From: Rubrivivax benzoatilyticus JA2 = ATCC BAA-35
Lineage (GTDB): Bacteria; Pseudomonadota; Gammaproteobacteria; Burkholderiales; Burkholderiaceae_C
DNA: 37,796 nucleotides
Direction of reading: 5' to 3'
Assembly: GCF_000190375.1 (NCBI RefSeq)
Contig: NZ_AEWG01000002.1
Location: 1 to 37,796 of the forward strand
Part shown: one piece after another, positions 9,028 through 16,732 of the stretch
Layout: every line of letters begins with the position of its first letter
Position numbering within the stretch: the first letter of the stretch is position 1
Notes under the pieces: generated by a model
What the model was told of the DNA's origin: nothing
Databases searched by the model: none
Seen by the model: the letters and a program-made list of their open reading frames with translations, nothing else
Position numbers and translations under genes: made by a program

Positions 9028-12000
9028 GTGCGCCCGAACGCCGACGCCCCGTCTGCCGTCGCCACTCCACCCGCCTGGCGGGTCGCCGTCGCGACGGCCC
9101 TCGCCTACGCGGCGATCGGCTGGCTGGCCCTGCTGCTGGCCGTGCCGCCGGGCTACGCCTCGCCGCTGTATCCGCCGTCGGGCATCGCGCTGGTCGCGGT
9201 GCTGGTCTACGGGCGCGCGGCACTGCCCGGGGTCTTCCTCGGCAGCTGTCTCGTCAACCTCGTGCTCGGCGCGGCTCGCGGGCAGGCCGAGCTCTCCGCC
9301 CTGCTCGTGCCGGTGGCGATCGGCTTTGGCGCGATGCTGCAGGCCGCGCTGGGCGCGGCGCTGGTACGACGGCTGGTGCCGCAGCCGCTGGTGCTCGACA
9401 GCGTGCGCGACATCACGGCCACCGGCGTCTGGGGCGGCATCGTCGCCTGCCTGGTCAACCCGGTCGTCGCGACGGCGGCGCTGTGGAGCGCCGGGGCGCT
9501 GAGCAACAGCCAGGCGCCGGTGACGGCGCTGACATGGTGGGTCGGCGACACGCTCGGCGTGATGATCGGTGCCCCACTGGCGCTGACCCTCGTCGGCCGG
9601 CCGGCCGCCGCCTGGCGCCCGCGGCGGCGCACGGTGGCGCTGCCGCTGCTGGCCACGACGCTGCTGCTGGCCGGCGCGACGGTGGCGGTGGGGCGCTGGG
9701 ACCGCGAGCGCCTCGTCGCCAGCTTCCGGGCCGACGCCGCGACGCTGGCCGCCGACGCCGACCGCCAGCTGCACGAGCCGTTGCAGGCGCTGCAGGCCCT
9801 GGCCGGCGCCTACCGGGCGGCCGGCGGCATGAATGCCGCCATGCTGGACGACGCGGCGCGCTGGTGGCTGTCGCAGCCGCTGCAGCTGCGCGCCGCGGGC
9901 CACGCCAGCCGCGTGCCGCGCCACGCGATCGCCGCCTTCGAGGCCCGCCAGCGCGGCGCCGGCGCGGCCGACTTCACGGTGCACATGCGTGGGCCGGCCA
10001 GCTCGCCGGATGCGCTGGTGATCGACCTCATCGCGCCGCGCGAGTCCAACGAACGGGCGCTGGGCGTCGACATCATGACGATCCCGGCGGCCCGCGCCGC
10101 GCTGGAGCTGGCACGCCAGAGCGGCGAGCCGACGGCCACCGCGGCATTCCGGCTGTCGCAGTCGGACCCGAAGGACGACGAGAACGGCTTCGTCCTGTAC
10201 TACCCGCTCTACGCCGGCGGCCGGCCGGCGGACGCCGCGACACGCGCCGAGCGCTTCACCGGCGTGCTGTTCGTCACCGTGCGCGCCGAACGCCTGCTTT
10301 CCAGCCTGCCGGGCAACGACGCCGCCGGCCTGCACTGGTGTCTGGTCGACACCGAGCCCGGCATCGAACGTGTCCGCCTGGCCGGCCCCACCGGCTGCGA
10401 GGACGAACGCCCCGAGGGCCTGCGCGCCGAGCACCGCATCGCGCTGGCCGCACGCACGCTGGAACTGCGCGTGACTTCCACGCCGGCCTGGGAACGTGAA
10501 CGCCAGCAGACCAACGCCTGGGTGTTCTCGGTGGCCGGGCTGGCCGCCGCCGCCGTGCTCGGTGCGCTGCTGCTGACCGTGACCGGGCGCGCCCACCGCA
10601 TCGGCCTGGCCGTCGACGAGCGCACCGCCGAGCTGCGCCGCGAGATCGGCGAGCGCCGTCGCGCCGAGGAGGAGATGCGCGAGGTGCAGGACCGGCTGCG
10701 CGGCATCCTCGACAACGTGCCGATCGGCGTGATGTTCGCCGACCTCGACGGCCGCCTGCTCGACACCAACCCCTGCCTGTGCACGATGCTCGGCCGCAGC
10801 GCCGAAGAGCTGGTGCGCTGCTCGCTCGACGACATCTCCCACCCCGACGAACGCGAGGCCGACCGCCAGGCGCTGCGCACGCTGCGTGCCGGCGGCGCGA
10901 GCACGGTGCGCCGCCAGACGCGGCTGCTGCGTGCCGACGGCGCGGCGCTGCACGCGCGCACGCTGTTCACGCTGCTGCACGACGCCTCGGGCCAGCCCTG
11001 GCGCCTGGCCGGTGTCGCCGAGGACATCACCGAACACCGGCGGCTCGAGGAGTCGGAGCGGGCGCTGCACCGCGCCGAGGCCGCCAACCGCGCCAAGACC
11101 GAGTTCCTGTCGCGCATGAGCCACGAGCTGCGCACGCCGCTGAACGCGATGATCGGCTTCGCCCAGCTGCTGGGCCTGGACCGCGACCCGCCGCTGGCGC
11201 CGCACCAGCGCGAGTGGTCGACGCAGATGCTGCGCGCCGGCTGGCACCTGCTGGCGATGATCAACGACACGCTGGACCTGGCGCGGCTGGAGACCGGTGC
11301 GGTGCAGCTGGACCTGCGCCCGCTGGACCTGCGTTCGGCCGTCGGCGCCAGCATCGAGATGATCGCCACCGCCGCCGAGCGCATGGGCGTCACGGTGGAT
11401 GCCGAACTCGCGCCGGAAGCGCTGGCGGTGCTGGCCGACGACACGCGGCTCAAGCAGGTGCTGACCAACCTGCTGTCCAACGCGGTCAAGTACAACCGGC
11501 CGGGCGGCACCGTCGTCGTCGAGTCGCTGGCGCCCGACGACGAACACGTGCAGCTGCGCGTGCGCGACACCGGCCTGGGCATGACGCCGGAGCAGGTGGC
11601 CGGCCTGTTCCAGCCCTACAACCGGCTGGGCCGCGAGCAGAGCACGATCGAGGGCACCGGCATCGGCCTCGTCATCAGCCGCCGGCTGGCCGAGCTGATG
11701 GGCGGCACGCTCGACGGCGACAGCACCGCCGGCAGCGGCTCGGTGTTCACGCTGACGCTGCCGCGCGCCGAGCTGGTGGCCGGCGCGCCGCCGTCGACGA
11801 TCAGCGCGCCGCTGGAGCCCTACACCCGGCGGCGCGTGCACTACATCGAGGACAACGAGACCAACGTCGAGGTCATGCGCGGCGTGCTCGCGCAGCGGCC
11901 GCAGATCGTGCTGGAGGTCTCGACGATGGGTCTGGACGGGCTGGCCGCGGTGCGCCAGCACCGGCCGCACCTGATCCTGCTGGACATGCACCTGCCCGAC

Positions 12001-12216
12001 ATCAGCGGCCTGGAGCTGCTGCGCCACCTGAAGCAGGACCGCGACGTCGCCGACATCCCGGTGATCGTCGTCAGCGCCGACGCGACGACGGCGCGCATGC
12101 AGGAGGCGCTGACGCTGGGCGCCGCCCAGTACGTCACCAAGCCGCTGGACGTGCGCCGCTTCCTGCGCACCGTCGACGAGGCGCTGGCGTCGCACGAGAC
12201 ACGCTGGGGCTTGTGA
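9028..12216 (+). CDS. Hybrid sensor histidine kinase: MASE1-CHASE-PAS-HisKA-HATPase-receiver
   Basis: 1062 residues with a GTG start. Residues about 20-205 form a multi-helix MASE1 membrane sensor (LYPPSGIALVAVLVYG, WWVGDTLGVMIGAPL). About 225-400 is an extracytoplasmic CHASE ligand domain, followed by a transmembrane helix near 495-515. A PAS/PAC sensor spans about 545-660. The HisKA phospho-acceptor is His699 in SRMSHELRTPLNAMIGFAQ. The ATPase has N-box NLLSNAVKYNRPGG, DTGLGM and GTGIGLVISRRLAEL. The receiver domain (about 935-1055) has Asp986 in LLDMHLPD and Lys in TKPLD. No DNA-binding partner gene is adjacent, so signal output is unknown. The ligand cannot be inferred from sequence. Confidence 0.93.
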   Translation: MRPNADAPSAVATPPAWRVAVATALAYAAIGWLALLLAVPPGYASPLYPPSGIALVAVLVYGRAALPGVFLGSCLVNLVLGAARGQAELSALLVPVAIGFGAMLQAALGAALVRRLVPQPLVLDSVRDITATGVWGGIVACLVNPVVATAALWSAGALSNSQAPVTALTWWVGDTLGVMIGAPLALTLVGRPAAAWRPRRRTVALPLLATTLLLAGATVAVGRWDRERLVASFRADAATLAADADRQLHEPLQALQALAGAYRAAGGMNAAMLDDAARWWLSQPLQLRAAGHASRVPRHAIAAFEARQRGAGAADFTVHMRGPASSPDALVIDLIAPRESNERALGVDIMTIPAARAALELARQSGEPTATAAFRLSQSDPKDDENGFVLYYPLYAGGRPADAATRAERFTGVLFVTVRAERLLSSLPGNDAAGLHWCLVDTEPGIERVRLAGPTGCEDERPEGLRAEHRIALAARTLELRVTSTPAWERERQQTNAWVFSVAGLAAAAVLGALLLTVTGRAHRIGLAVDERTAELRREIGERRRAEEEMREVQDRLRGILDNVPIGVMFADLDGRLLDTNPCLCTMLGRSAEELVRCSLDDISHPDEREADRQALRTLRAGGASTVRRQTRLLRADGAALHARTLFTLLHDASGQPWRLAGVAEDITEHRRLEESERALHRAEAANRAKTEFLSRMSHELRTPLNAMIGFAQLLGLDRDPPLAPHQREWSTQMLRAGWHLLAMINDTLDLARLETGAVQLDLRPLDLRSAVGASIEMIATAAERMGVTVDAELAPEALAVLADDTRLKQVLTNLLSNAVKYNRPGGTVVVESLAPDDEHVQLRVRDTGLGMTPEQVAGLFQPYNRLGREQSTIEGTGIGLVISRRLAELMGGTLDGDSTAGSGSVFTLTLPRAELVAGAPPSTISAPLEPYTRRRVHYIEDNETNVEVMRGVLAQRPQIVLEVSTMGLDGLAAVRQHRPHLILLDMHLPDISGLELLRHLKQDRDVADIPVIVVSADATTARMQEALTLGAAQYVTKPLDVRRFLRTVDEALASHETRWGL

Positions 12217-12262
12217 CGGGCGGAGCACCTCGAACGTGGCCGCTGCCTCGGCGGGCCGTCGC

Positions 12263-12268
12263 TACACT
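12263..12268 (+). promoter_or_regulatory. Candidate -10 box (TACACT) upstream of the lipoprotein gene
   Basis: TACACT in the 86-bp gap between the kinase and the lipoprotein gene would start transcription about 28 nt before the ATG, leaving room for the GGAGGG ribosome-binding site. No good -35 is visible. Confidence 0.3.
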
Positions 12269-12302
12269 CGACGCGACAAGATCCGATGCCCAGGGAGGGT
12301 TC

Positions 12303-12677
12303 ATGAGAGCGTTCAAGATCGCGGCGCTTGCCGCGCCGCTGCTGCTGGTGGCCGGTTGCGCCAAGTCGCCGGAGTCGACGGTCGAGAGTTTCTACACCGC
12401 CGTCGGCAAGGGGCAGATCACCGAGGCCCAGAGTTATCTGTCGCAGCAGATCGTGGCCCTGCTCGGGCCGCAGAAGATCAGCGCGGCGCTGGCCAAGGAG
12501 TCGACCCGCGTCGGCGAGTGCGGCGGCATCAAGTCGGTCGAGGTCAAGCTGTCGGGCGAGGGCGAGGTCCGCCAGGGCAGCGCCACCGTCAGCTACAAGG
12601 GCCAGTGCCCCGCGAAGACCGAGGCGGTCAAGCTCATCCAGGAAGATGGCAAGTGGAAGATCGGCGCGGCGAAGTAG
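12303..12677 (+). CDS. Small lipoprotein, DUF4878-like (NTF2-like fold)
   Basis: 124 residues. The signal peptide MRAFKIAALAAPLLLVAGC ends in a lipobox (LVAGC, Cys19), so the mature protein is lipid-anchored. The rest reads like a DUF4878/NTF2-like domain: SPESTVESFYTAVGKGQITEAQSYLS at the start and a closing VKLIQEDGKWKIG beta hairpin. Such proteins are small periplasmic lipoproteins of unknown function. Two Cys (GECGG and GQCPAK) could form a disulfide. A strong GGAGGG (12294-12299) precedes the ATG. Its last codons overlap the start proposed for the next gene by 32 bp. Confidence 0.88.
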   Translation: MRAFKIAALAAPLLLVAGCAKSPESTVESFYTAVGKGQITEAQSYLSQQIVALLGPQKISAALAKESTRVGECGGIKSVEVKLSGEGEVRQGSATVSYKGQCPAKTEAVKLIQEDGKWKIGAAK

Positions 12678-13317
12678 CCGGCCGGCGGCGCCGCTGACGG
12701 CGCTGGGCCTGGGGGTCGCGCTGGCCGCGGCGGCGGCCGTCTCGGCGACGCTGCGCGCCGATCGCACACCGTCGGTCGAAGCCGGGCCCGTGACACCGCT
12801 GCCGGCCGTGCAGGTCTTGCGCGACGGTGATCTCGTTTTCCGGCGCGGACGTGACCTGATGGCCGGCATCGTCCTCGCGCAGGACGACCGGGCGCGTTTC
12901 TCCCACGTCGGCATGCTGCTGATCGACGACGGCCGGCCGATGGTCGTGCATGCGACGCCGGGCGAGGGCCAGGGCCCGTCGGGCGTGCTGCGCGAGTCGT
13001 TGCAGGCCTTCGCGGCCGCGGAGCTCGCCGCCGAGGTCGCCGTCTTCCGGCCGCCGAACCTGGACCCGGCGGCCGGTGCGGCGCTGCGGCGTTATCTCGA
13101 AGCCCAGGTCGGCAAGCCTTTCGACCTCGGATTCGTGTACTCGGACGACACCACGATGTACTGCACCGAGCTGGTGTTGAAAGCCCTGCGCGCCGGCGGC
13201 GTCGACCTGGCGCCGCGCCTGGCCACGGTCAGCGCGCCGACACTGCGCGAGCCGGCCTATTCGCCGGATGGTCTGCGCCGCGACGCGCTGCTCTCGGAGA
13301 TTCGAGACCAGCCATGA
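12646..13317 (+). CDS. YiiX-like permuted papain-fold (NlpC/P60 superfamily) protein
   Basis: 223 residues from the ATG at 12646, which lies inside the 3' end of the lipoprotein gene in another frame. No other ATG, GTG or TTG lies between it and the domain. The start gives an Arg-rich head and a hydrophobic helix (PLTALGLGVALAAAAAVSA), probably a membrane anchor or signal. The body has the order of permuted papain-like enzymes: DGDLVFRRG, then His87 in FSHVGML, then Cys173 in MYCTELVLKAL. Relatives (YiiX/YebB group) are predicted amidases or peptidases acting on lipids or cell wall; the substrate is unknown. The ATG directly abuts AGGAAG, so initiation may depend on coupling. Confidence 0.85.
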   Translation: MASGRSARRSSRPAAPLTALGLGVALAAAAAVSATLRADRTPSVEAGPVTPLPAVQVLRDGDLVFRRGRDLMAGIVLAQDDRARFSHVGMLLIDDGRPMVVHATPGEGQGPSGVLRESLQAFAAAELAAEVAVFRPPNLDPAAGAALRRYLEAQVGKPFDLGFVYSDDTTMYCTELVLKALRAGGVDLAPRLATVSAPTLREPAYSPDGLRRDALLSEIRDQP

Positions 13318-13355
13318 ATGTGGGCACACGCTCACAACGGCGACACAGCCGGTCC

Positions 13356-13382
13356 TTAGCACTCATCCCGACCGAGTGCTAA
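13356..13382 (+). promoter_or_regulatory. CIRCE operator (HrcA binding site) upstream of rpoH
   Basis: A perfect inverted repeat TTAGCACTC (13356-13364), nine-base spacer, GAGTGCTAA (13374-13382). This is the consensus CIRCE element bound by the heat-shock repressor HrcA. It ends 44 bp before the rpoH ATG. It covers the -35 to -10 region of the predicted promoter, the position expected for repression. Confidence 0.95.
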
Positions 13383-13385
13383 TAT
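13356..13385 (+). promoter_or_regulatory. Predicted sigma-70 promoter of rpoH, embedded in CIRCE
   Basis: -35-like TTAGCA (13356-13361), 18-bp spacing, then TAATAT (13380-13385), which matches the -10 consensus at five of six positions. The expected start is near 13392, leaving a leader of about 35 nt. The promoter and the HrcA operator share bases, so HrcA binding should block polymerase directly. Confidence 0.65.
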
Positions 13386-13426
13386 TTTGTGGAACTCGAG
13401 ACCTCCTCCAGGACTCCCAAGCCACC

Positions 13427-14347
13427 ATGAACCCTGCCACCACCGCCCTGACCGTCCGCGATCCGTGGGCCCTGGTGCCCTCGATCGGCCATCTCGACGC
13501 CTACATCACGGCCGTCAATCGCCTGCCGATGCTCAGCGCACAAGAAGAAGTGGCGCTCGGCAAGCGCCTGCGCGAGCACGGCGACCTCGAAGCCGCCGGC
13601 CGCCTGGTGCTGTCGCACCTGCGCCTCGTCGTCTCGGTCTCGCGCCAGTACCTGGGCTACGGCCTGCCGCACGGCGACCTGATCCAGGAAGGCAACGTCG
13701 GCCTGATGAAGGCCGTCAAGCGTTTCGACCCCGACCAGGGCGTGCGCCTGGTCAGCTACGCGCTGCACTGGATCAAGGCCGAGATCCACGAATACATCCT
13801 GAAGAACTGGCGCATGGTCAAGGTCGCGACGACCAAGGCCCAGCGCAAGCTGTTCTTCAACCTGCGCTCGATGAAGCAGGGCCTGAAGGGCGAGGCCGCC
13901 GAGGCCGACCTGCACCGCAGCACGCTGACGCCGGCCGAGGTCGAGACCGTCGCGCGCGAGCTGAACGTCAAGCCCGACGAAGTCGTCGAGATGGAGACCC
14001 GGCTCGCCGGCGGCGACGTCGCGCTGGAGCCGCAGACCGACGACAGCGAGGAGAGCTTCGCGCCGATCGCCTACCTGGCCGACGAGGCCAGCGAGCCGAC
14101 GCGCCTGCTCGAGGCCCGCCGCCGCGACTGGCTGTCCGGCGACGGCATCGCCCAGGCGCTGTCGGTGCTGGACGCACGCAGCCGCCGCATCGTCGAGGAG
14201 CGCTGGCTGAAGGTCAACGACGACTCCAGCGGCGGCATGACGCTGCACGAACTGGCGGCCGAATACGGCGTCAGCGCCGAGCGCATCCGCCAGATCGAGG
14301 TCGCGGCGATGAAGAAGATGCGCAAGGCGCTCGAGGCCGCCGCCTGA
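13427..14347 (+). CDS. rpoH: RNA polymerase heat-shock sigma factor RpoH (sigma-32)
   Basis: 306 residues. Sigma region 2 lies around residues 60-130 (LVLSHLRLVVSVSRQYLGYGLPHGDLIQEGNVGLMKAVKRFDP). The RpoH box, QRKLFFNLR, starts at residue 139 and separates RpoH from other sigma-70 members. Region 4 at the C-terminus has TLHELAAEYGVSAERIRQIEVAAMKKMRKAL. It directs transcription of chaperone and protease genes after protein-folding stress. The start MNPATTALTVRDPWALVPS fits the family; the longer in-frame extension crosses the promoter and CIRCE site. A CIRCE element places it under HrcA. A hairpin terminator follows. Confidence 0.97.
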   Translation: MNPATTALTVRDPWALVPSIGHLDAYITAVNRLPMLSAQEEVALGKRLREHGDLEAAGRLVLSHLRLVVSVSRQYLGYGLPHGDLIQEGNVGLMKAVKRFDPDQGVRLVSYALHWIKAEIHEYILKNWRMVKVATTKAQRKLFFNLRSMKQGLKGEAAEADLHRSTLTPAEVETVARELNVKPDEVVEMETRLAGGDVALEPQTDDSEESFAPIAYLADEASEPTRLLEARRRDWLSGDGIAQALSVLDARSRRIVEERWLKVNDDSSGGMTLHELAAEYGVSAERIRQIEVAAMKKMRKALEAAA

Positions 14348-14375
14348 CGCGCCGCCGCCGCCCTGCCCCACCGCC

Positions 14376-14404
14376 GGGCCGCCTTCGGGCGGCCCGCGTC
14401 GTTT
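14376..14404. terminator. Hairpin terminator shared by rpoH and the convergent SCO1 gene
   Basis: Perfect 8-bp stem GGGCCGCC (14376-14383), TTCG tetraloop, GGCGGCCC (14388-14395), followed on the plus strand by GTCGTTTT. It fills the 57-bp gap between two convergent stop codons and can act for both strands, better for rpoH because of the T-run. Confidence 0.8.
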
Positions 14405-15016
14405 TCAGGCGGCCTTCTCGTCGAGCAGGATCTTCAGGTCGTGCCGGAGCTTGTCGATGCCGGCGCCGTAGCGCGTGAACACGCGCACCCGGCCCTGGGT
14501 GTCGAAGACGTAGGAGCCGGCGGTGTGGTCGATCGTGTAGCTGGTCGGCGTCTGGCCGGCGACCTTGTTGTAGAAGACCTTGAACTGCTTGGCCGCGGCC
14601 TTGGTCTCTTCGGGCGTGCCGCGCAACGCGACGAAGCCGGGGTCGAAGTTGGCGACGTAGGCCTTCAGCATCTCCGGCGTGTCGCGCTCGGGGTCGACGC
14701 TGACGAACACGCCCTGGATGCGCTCGCCGTCGGGCCCCAGCTGACGCTTGACCTCGGCGAGCTCGACCATCGTCGTCGGGCAGACGTCGGGGCACTGGGT
14801 GTAGCCGAAGAAGACCACCGTGACCTTGCCGCGGAAGTCCTGCAGGCTGCGCCGGCGGCCGTCGGCGTCGGGCAGGTTCAGCTCTTTCGCGTAGTCGGCG
14901 CCGGTGATGTCGACGCCGTCGAAGCCGGCACGCGGCGGGCTGTTGCCACTGTCACAGGCGGCGAGCGCGAGCGCCGCGGCGGCGGCGAGGATCAGACGGC
15001 GGGAACGGACAGTCAT
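14405..15016 (-). CDS. SCO1/SenC family copper chaperone lipoprotein
   Basis: 203 residues. The signal sequence MTVRSRRLILAAAAALALAAC ends in a lipobox, so it is anchored in the membrane facing the periplasm. The copper motif is C75-P-D-V-C79 within FFGYTQCPDVCPTTM, and the distant copper ligand is His164 (TIDHTAGSY). The thioredoxin fold is otherwise intact (VFVSVDPERDTPEMLKAYV). SCO proteins load copper into the CuA site of cytochrome c oxidase. No oxidase genes are adjacent. The ATG at 15016 gives a normal signal peptide; longer in-frame starts do not. Confidence 0.94.
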   Translation of the reverse strand: MTVRSRRLILAAAAALALAACDSGNSPPRAGFDGVDITGADYAKELNLPDADGRRRSLQDFRGKVTVVFFGYTQCPDVCPTTMVELAEVKRQLGPDGERIQGVFVSVDPERDTPEMLKAYVANFDPGFVALRGTPEETKAAAKQFKVFYNKVAGQTPTSYTIDHTAGSYVFDTQGRVRVFTRYGAGIDKLRHDLKILLDEKAA

Positions 15017-15099
15017 GGCCTGAGGAGCGCGAACGGACGGAAGCGGCAAGCCTAGCAGCGTTGCGAGGCTGCCCCTGACGGCGCCGGGGCGCGGGGGCA

Positions 15100-16011
15100 T
15101 CAGCCGCGGCCGGGACGCCCGGCGCGCACCATGCTGCGCAGGTCGTCGAGCGGCACCGCGGTCTGCGCCGCGACCCGCGGCCGCGGCGGCGGCCGGAAGG
15201 CGTGGCCGAAGACGATCTCGAAAGCGAGCGCCGGGCGGCCATCGGCGGCGGCGTCGGCGGCGAGCGCCGCCTCGAGCCGCCGCCGCCAGCGCGGCGTGCG
15301 CAGGCCGGCGTGGCGCGACACCGCGACGTTGCCGCCCAGGGTGCGCAGCTCGGCGATCGCCGCCGCCGCGTCGGGCCAGGTCAGCGTGACGATCTCCTGG
15401 TCCATCACCGGGTCGGCGAAACCGGCCTCGACCAGCATGTCGCCGAGGTCGTGCATGTCGACGAAGGGCGCGAACGGCGCCGGCCAGCCCTGCGCGGCGT
15501 AGAGCGAACGCAGCCGCTCCAGCGTGCCCGGGCCGAGTGTCGAGAACATCAGGAACCCGTCGACGGCCAGCGCCCGGTGCCAGCGCGCCATCGCGGCCCG
15601 CGGGTCGGCGACACCGTGCAGCATCATGTTCGCCCAGACCAGCTCGGCGCCGCCCGGCGGCACGTCGGCCTCGGCCAGCACCTGCAGCGGGCGAGCGCCA
15701 CCCCAGCGCCGCGGAGACCACCACGGCGCTGCGGCCGGCGCCGGCGCGACCTCGGACTCGACGGCGACGATCTCGGCGGCCGGATAGGCCGCAGCCAGCA
15801 CGCCGCGGCTGGCGCCGGTGGCAGCCCACCAGTCGAGCACTTTCGCCGGCTGTTTGCGGATCACGGCCAAGCGGTCGGCCATGCGGCGCGCGACCTCGCC
15901 GTGCAGCCAGGGCGGCTCGTCGGCGGCGCGCAGGCGGCGCAGCACGCGGGCCAGCGCCGCCTCGTCGAGCGGGCGGCGCGTGCTGCGCTCGGCGGCGTCG
16001 GTCTCGGGCAT
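15100..16011 (-). CDS. BioC-like SAM-dependent methyltransferase
   Basis: 303 residues. The recognisable order is an N-terminal helix (LDEAALARVLRRLRAADEPPWLHGEVARRMADRLAVIRK-type), motif I VLDWWAATG, and motif IV/post IV WANMMLHGVADPRAAMARWHRAL. GFLMFSTLGPGTLERLRSLY and HDLGDMLVEAGFADPVMDQE follow. These resemble BioC, which methylates malonyl-ACP in biotin synthesis. The glycine-rich motif I is unusual (WWAATGAS in place of DxGxGxG), so the assignment to BioC is uncertain. It diverges from comF with only 20 bp between start codons. TATACT lies 6 nt before its ATG. Confidence 0.82.
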   Translation of the reverse strand: MPETDAAERSTRRPLDEAALARVLRRLRAADEPPWLHGEVARRMADRLAVIRKQPAKVLDWWAATGASRGVLAAAYPAAEIVAVESEVAPAPAAAPWWSPRRWGGARPLQVLAEADVPPGGAELVWANMMLHGVADPRAAMARWHRALAVDGFLMFSTLGPGTLERLRSLYAAQGWPAPFAPFVDMHDLGDMLVEAGFADPVMDQEIVTLTWPDAAAAIAELRTLGGNVAVSRHAGLRTPRWRRRLEAALAADAAADGRPALAFEIVFGHAFRPPPRPRVAAQTAVPLDDLRSMVRAGRPGRG

Positions 16012-16017
16012 GCGGCC

Positions 16018-16025
16018 AGTATATT
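16018..16025. promoter_or_regulatory. Overlapping divergent -10 boxes for the methyltransferase and comF
   Basis: The 20-bp gap contains TATACT on the minus strand (16023-16018), 6 nt before the methyltransferase ATG, and TATATT on the plus strand (16020-16025), 6 nt before the comF ATG. The two share four base pairs, so polymerases would compete. Both would give leaderless or nearly leaderless mRNAs. No -35 is clear for either. Confidence 0.45.
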
Positions 16026-16031
16026 GAGACC

Positions 16032-16718
16032 ATGCTTTCGGCCGCCTGGCTCGCCCGCTTGCCCGGACAGTGCGAGGTCTGCCGCAGCGCCACCCGCGCG
16101 GCGCTGTGCGCCGACTGCGTCGCACGTTTCGCCGCACCGCGGCCACGCTGCCGCCGCTGCGCGCTGCCGCTGGCCGCCGGCGATCTGTGCGGCGAATGCC
16201 GCCAGCACCCGCCGCCGTTCGAGCACACCGCCTGCGCCGCCGACTACGGCTTTCCCTGGGACGGTCTGGTCGCGGCGCTGAAGTTCCACGGCCGCGTCGA
16301 ACTCGCCGCCGCGCTGGCGCCGCTCGTGGCCAACGCCGCCGCGGCGCTGCCGGTGCCGGAGGTCGTCGTGCCGGTGCCGCTGTCGGCCCGGCGGCTGGCC
16401 GAGCGCGGCTACAACCAGGCCTGGGAGATCGCGCGCCGCGCCGCCCGGCAACGCGGCGTGCCAGCGCGCACCGACTTGCTGGAACGGCTGATCGACACGC
16501 CGCCGCAGGCCGAGCTGGGGCGCGCCGAACGCCTGGCCAATCTGCGCGCCGCCTTCCACGTGCCGCCGTCGGCGCGCGCCGTGCTCGCCGGGCGCCGCAT
16601 TGCGCTGGTCGACGACGTCGCGACCACCGGCACGACGCTGCGCGAAGCCGCGGCCGCCTTGCGCCAGGCTGGCGCCGCGGCGGTCGACGCCTGGATCCTG
16701 GCGCGCACGCCGGACTGA
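16032..16718 (+). CDS. comF: ComF family phosphoribosyltransferase-like protein
   Basis: 228 residues. The N-terminal zinc-ribbon has paired cysteines at 14/17, 26/29, 40/43 and 53/56. The C-terminal half is a type I phosphoribosyltransferase fold with PVPLSARRLAERGYNQAWEIAR and the PRPP-binding loop IALVDDVATTGTTL. In naturally competent bacteria ComF helps single-stranded DNA enter the cytoplasm; in others the role is unclear. The ATG is 20 bp from the divergent methyltransferase start. No Shine-Dalgarno is visible. Confidence 0.94.
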   Translation: MLSAAWLARLPGQCEVCRSATRAALCADCVARFAAPRPRCRRCALPLAAGDLCGECRQHPPPFEHTACAADYGFPWDGLVAALKFHGRVELAAALAPLVANAAAALPVPEVVVPVPLSARRLAERGYNQAWEIARRAARQRGVPARTDLLERLIDTPPQAELGRAERLANLRAAFHVPPSARAVLAGRRIALVDDVATTGTTLREAAAALRQAGAAAVDAWILARTPD

Positions 16719-16720
16719 GT

Positions 16721-16726
16721 TATGGT
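16721..16726 (+). promoter_or_regulatory. Candidate -10-like box (TATGGT) 6 nt before trmL
   Basis: TATGGT fits TANNNT at the same distance from the start codon as at other genes here, in the 14-bp gap after comF. trmL may instead be simply co-transcribed with comF. Weak evidence alone. Confidence 0.2.
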
Positions 16727-16732
16727 CGGCCG

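Noticed and set aside
12328..12645. Upstream extension of the YiiX-like frame through the lipoprotein gene
   Set aside because: The extension is the lipoprotein gene read in another frame and is Arg/Ser-rich; the lipoprotein has a clear signal peptide and lipobox.
13268..13426. Longer rpoH start 53 codons upstream
   Set aside because: It would include the CIRCE site and promoter in the coding region and gives an N-terminus unlike other RpoH proteins.
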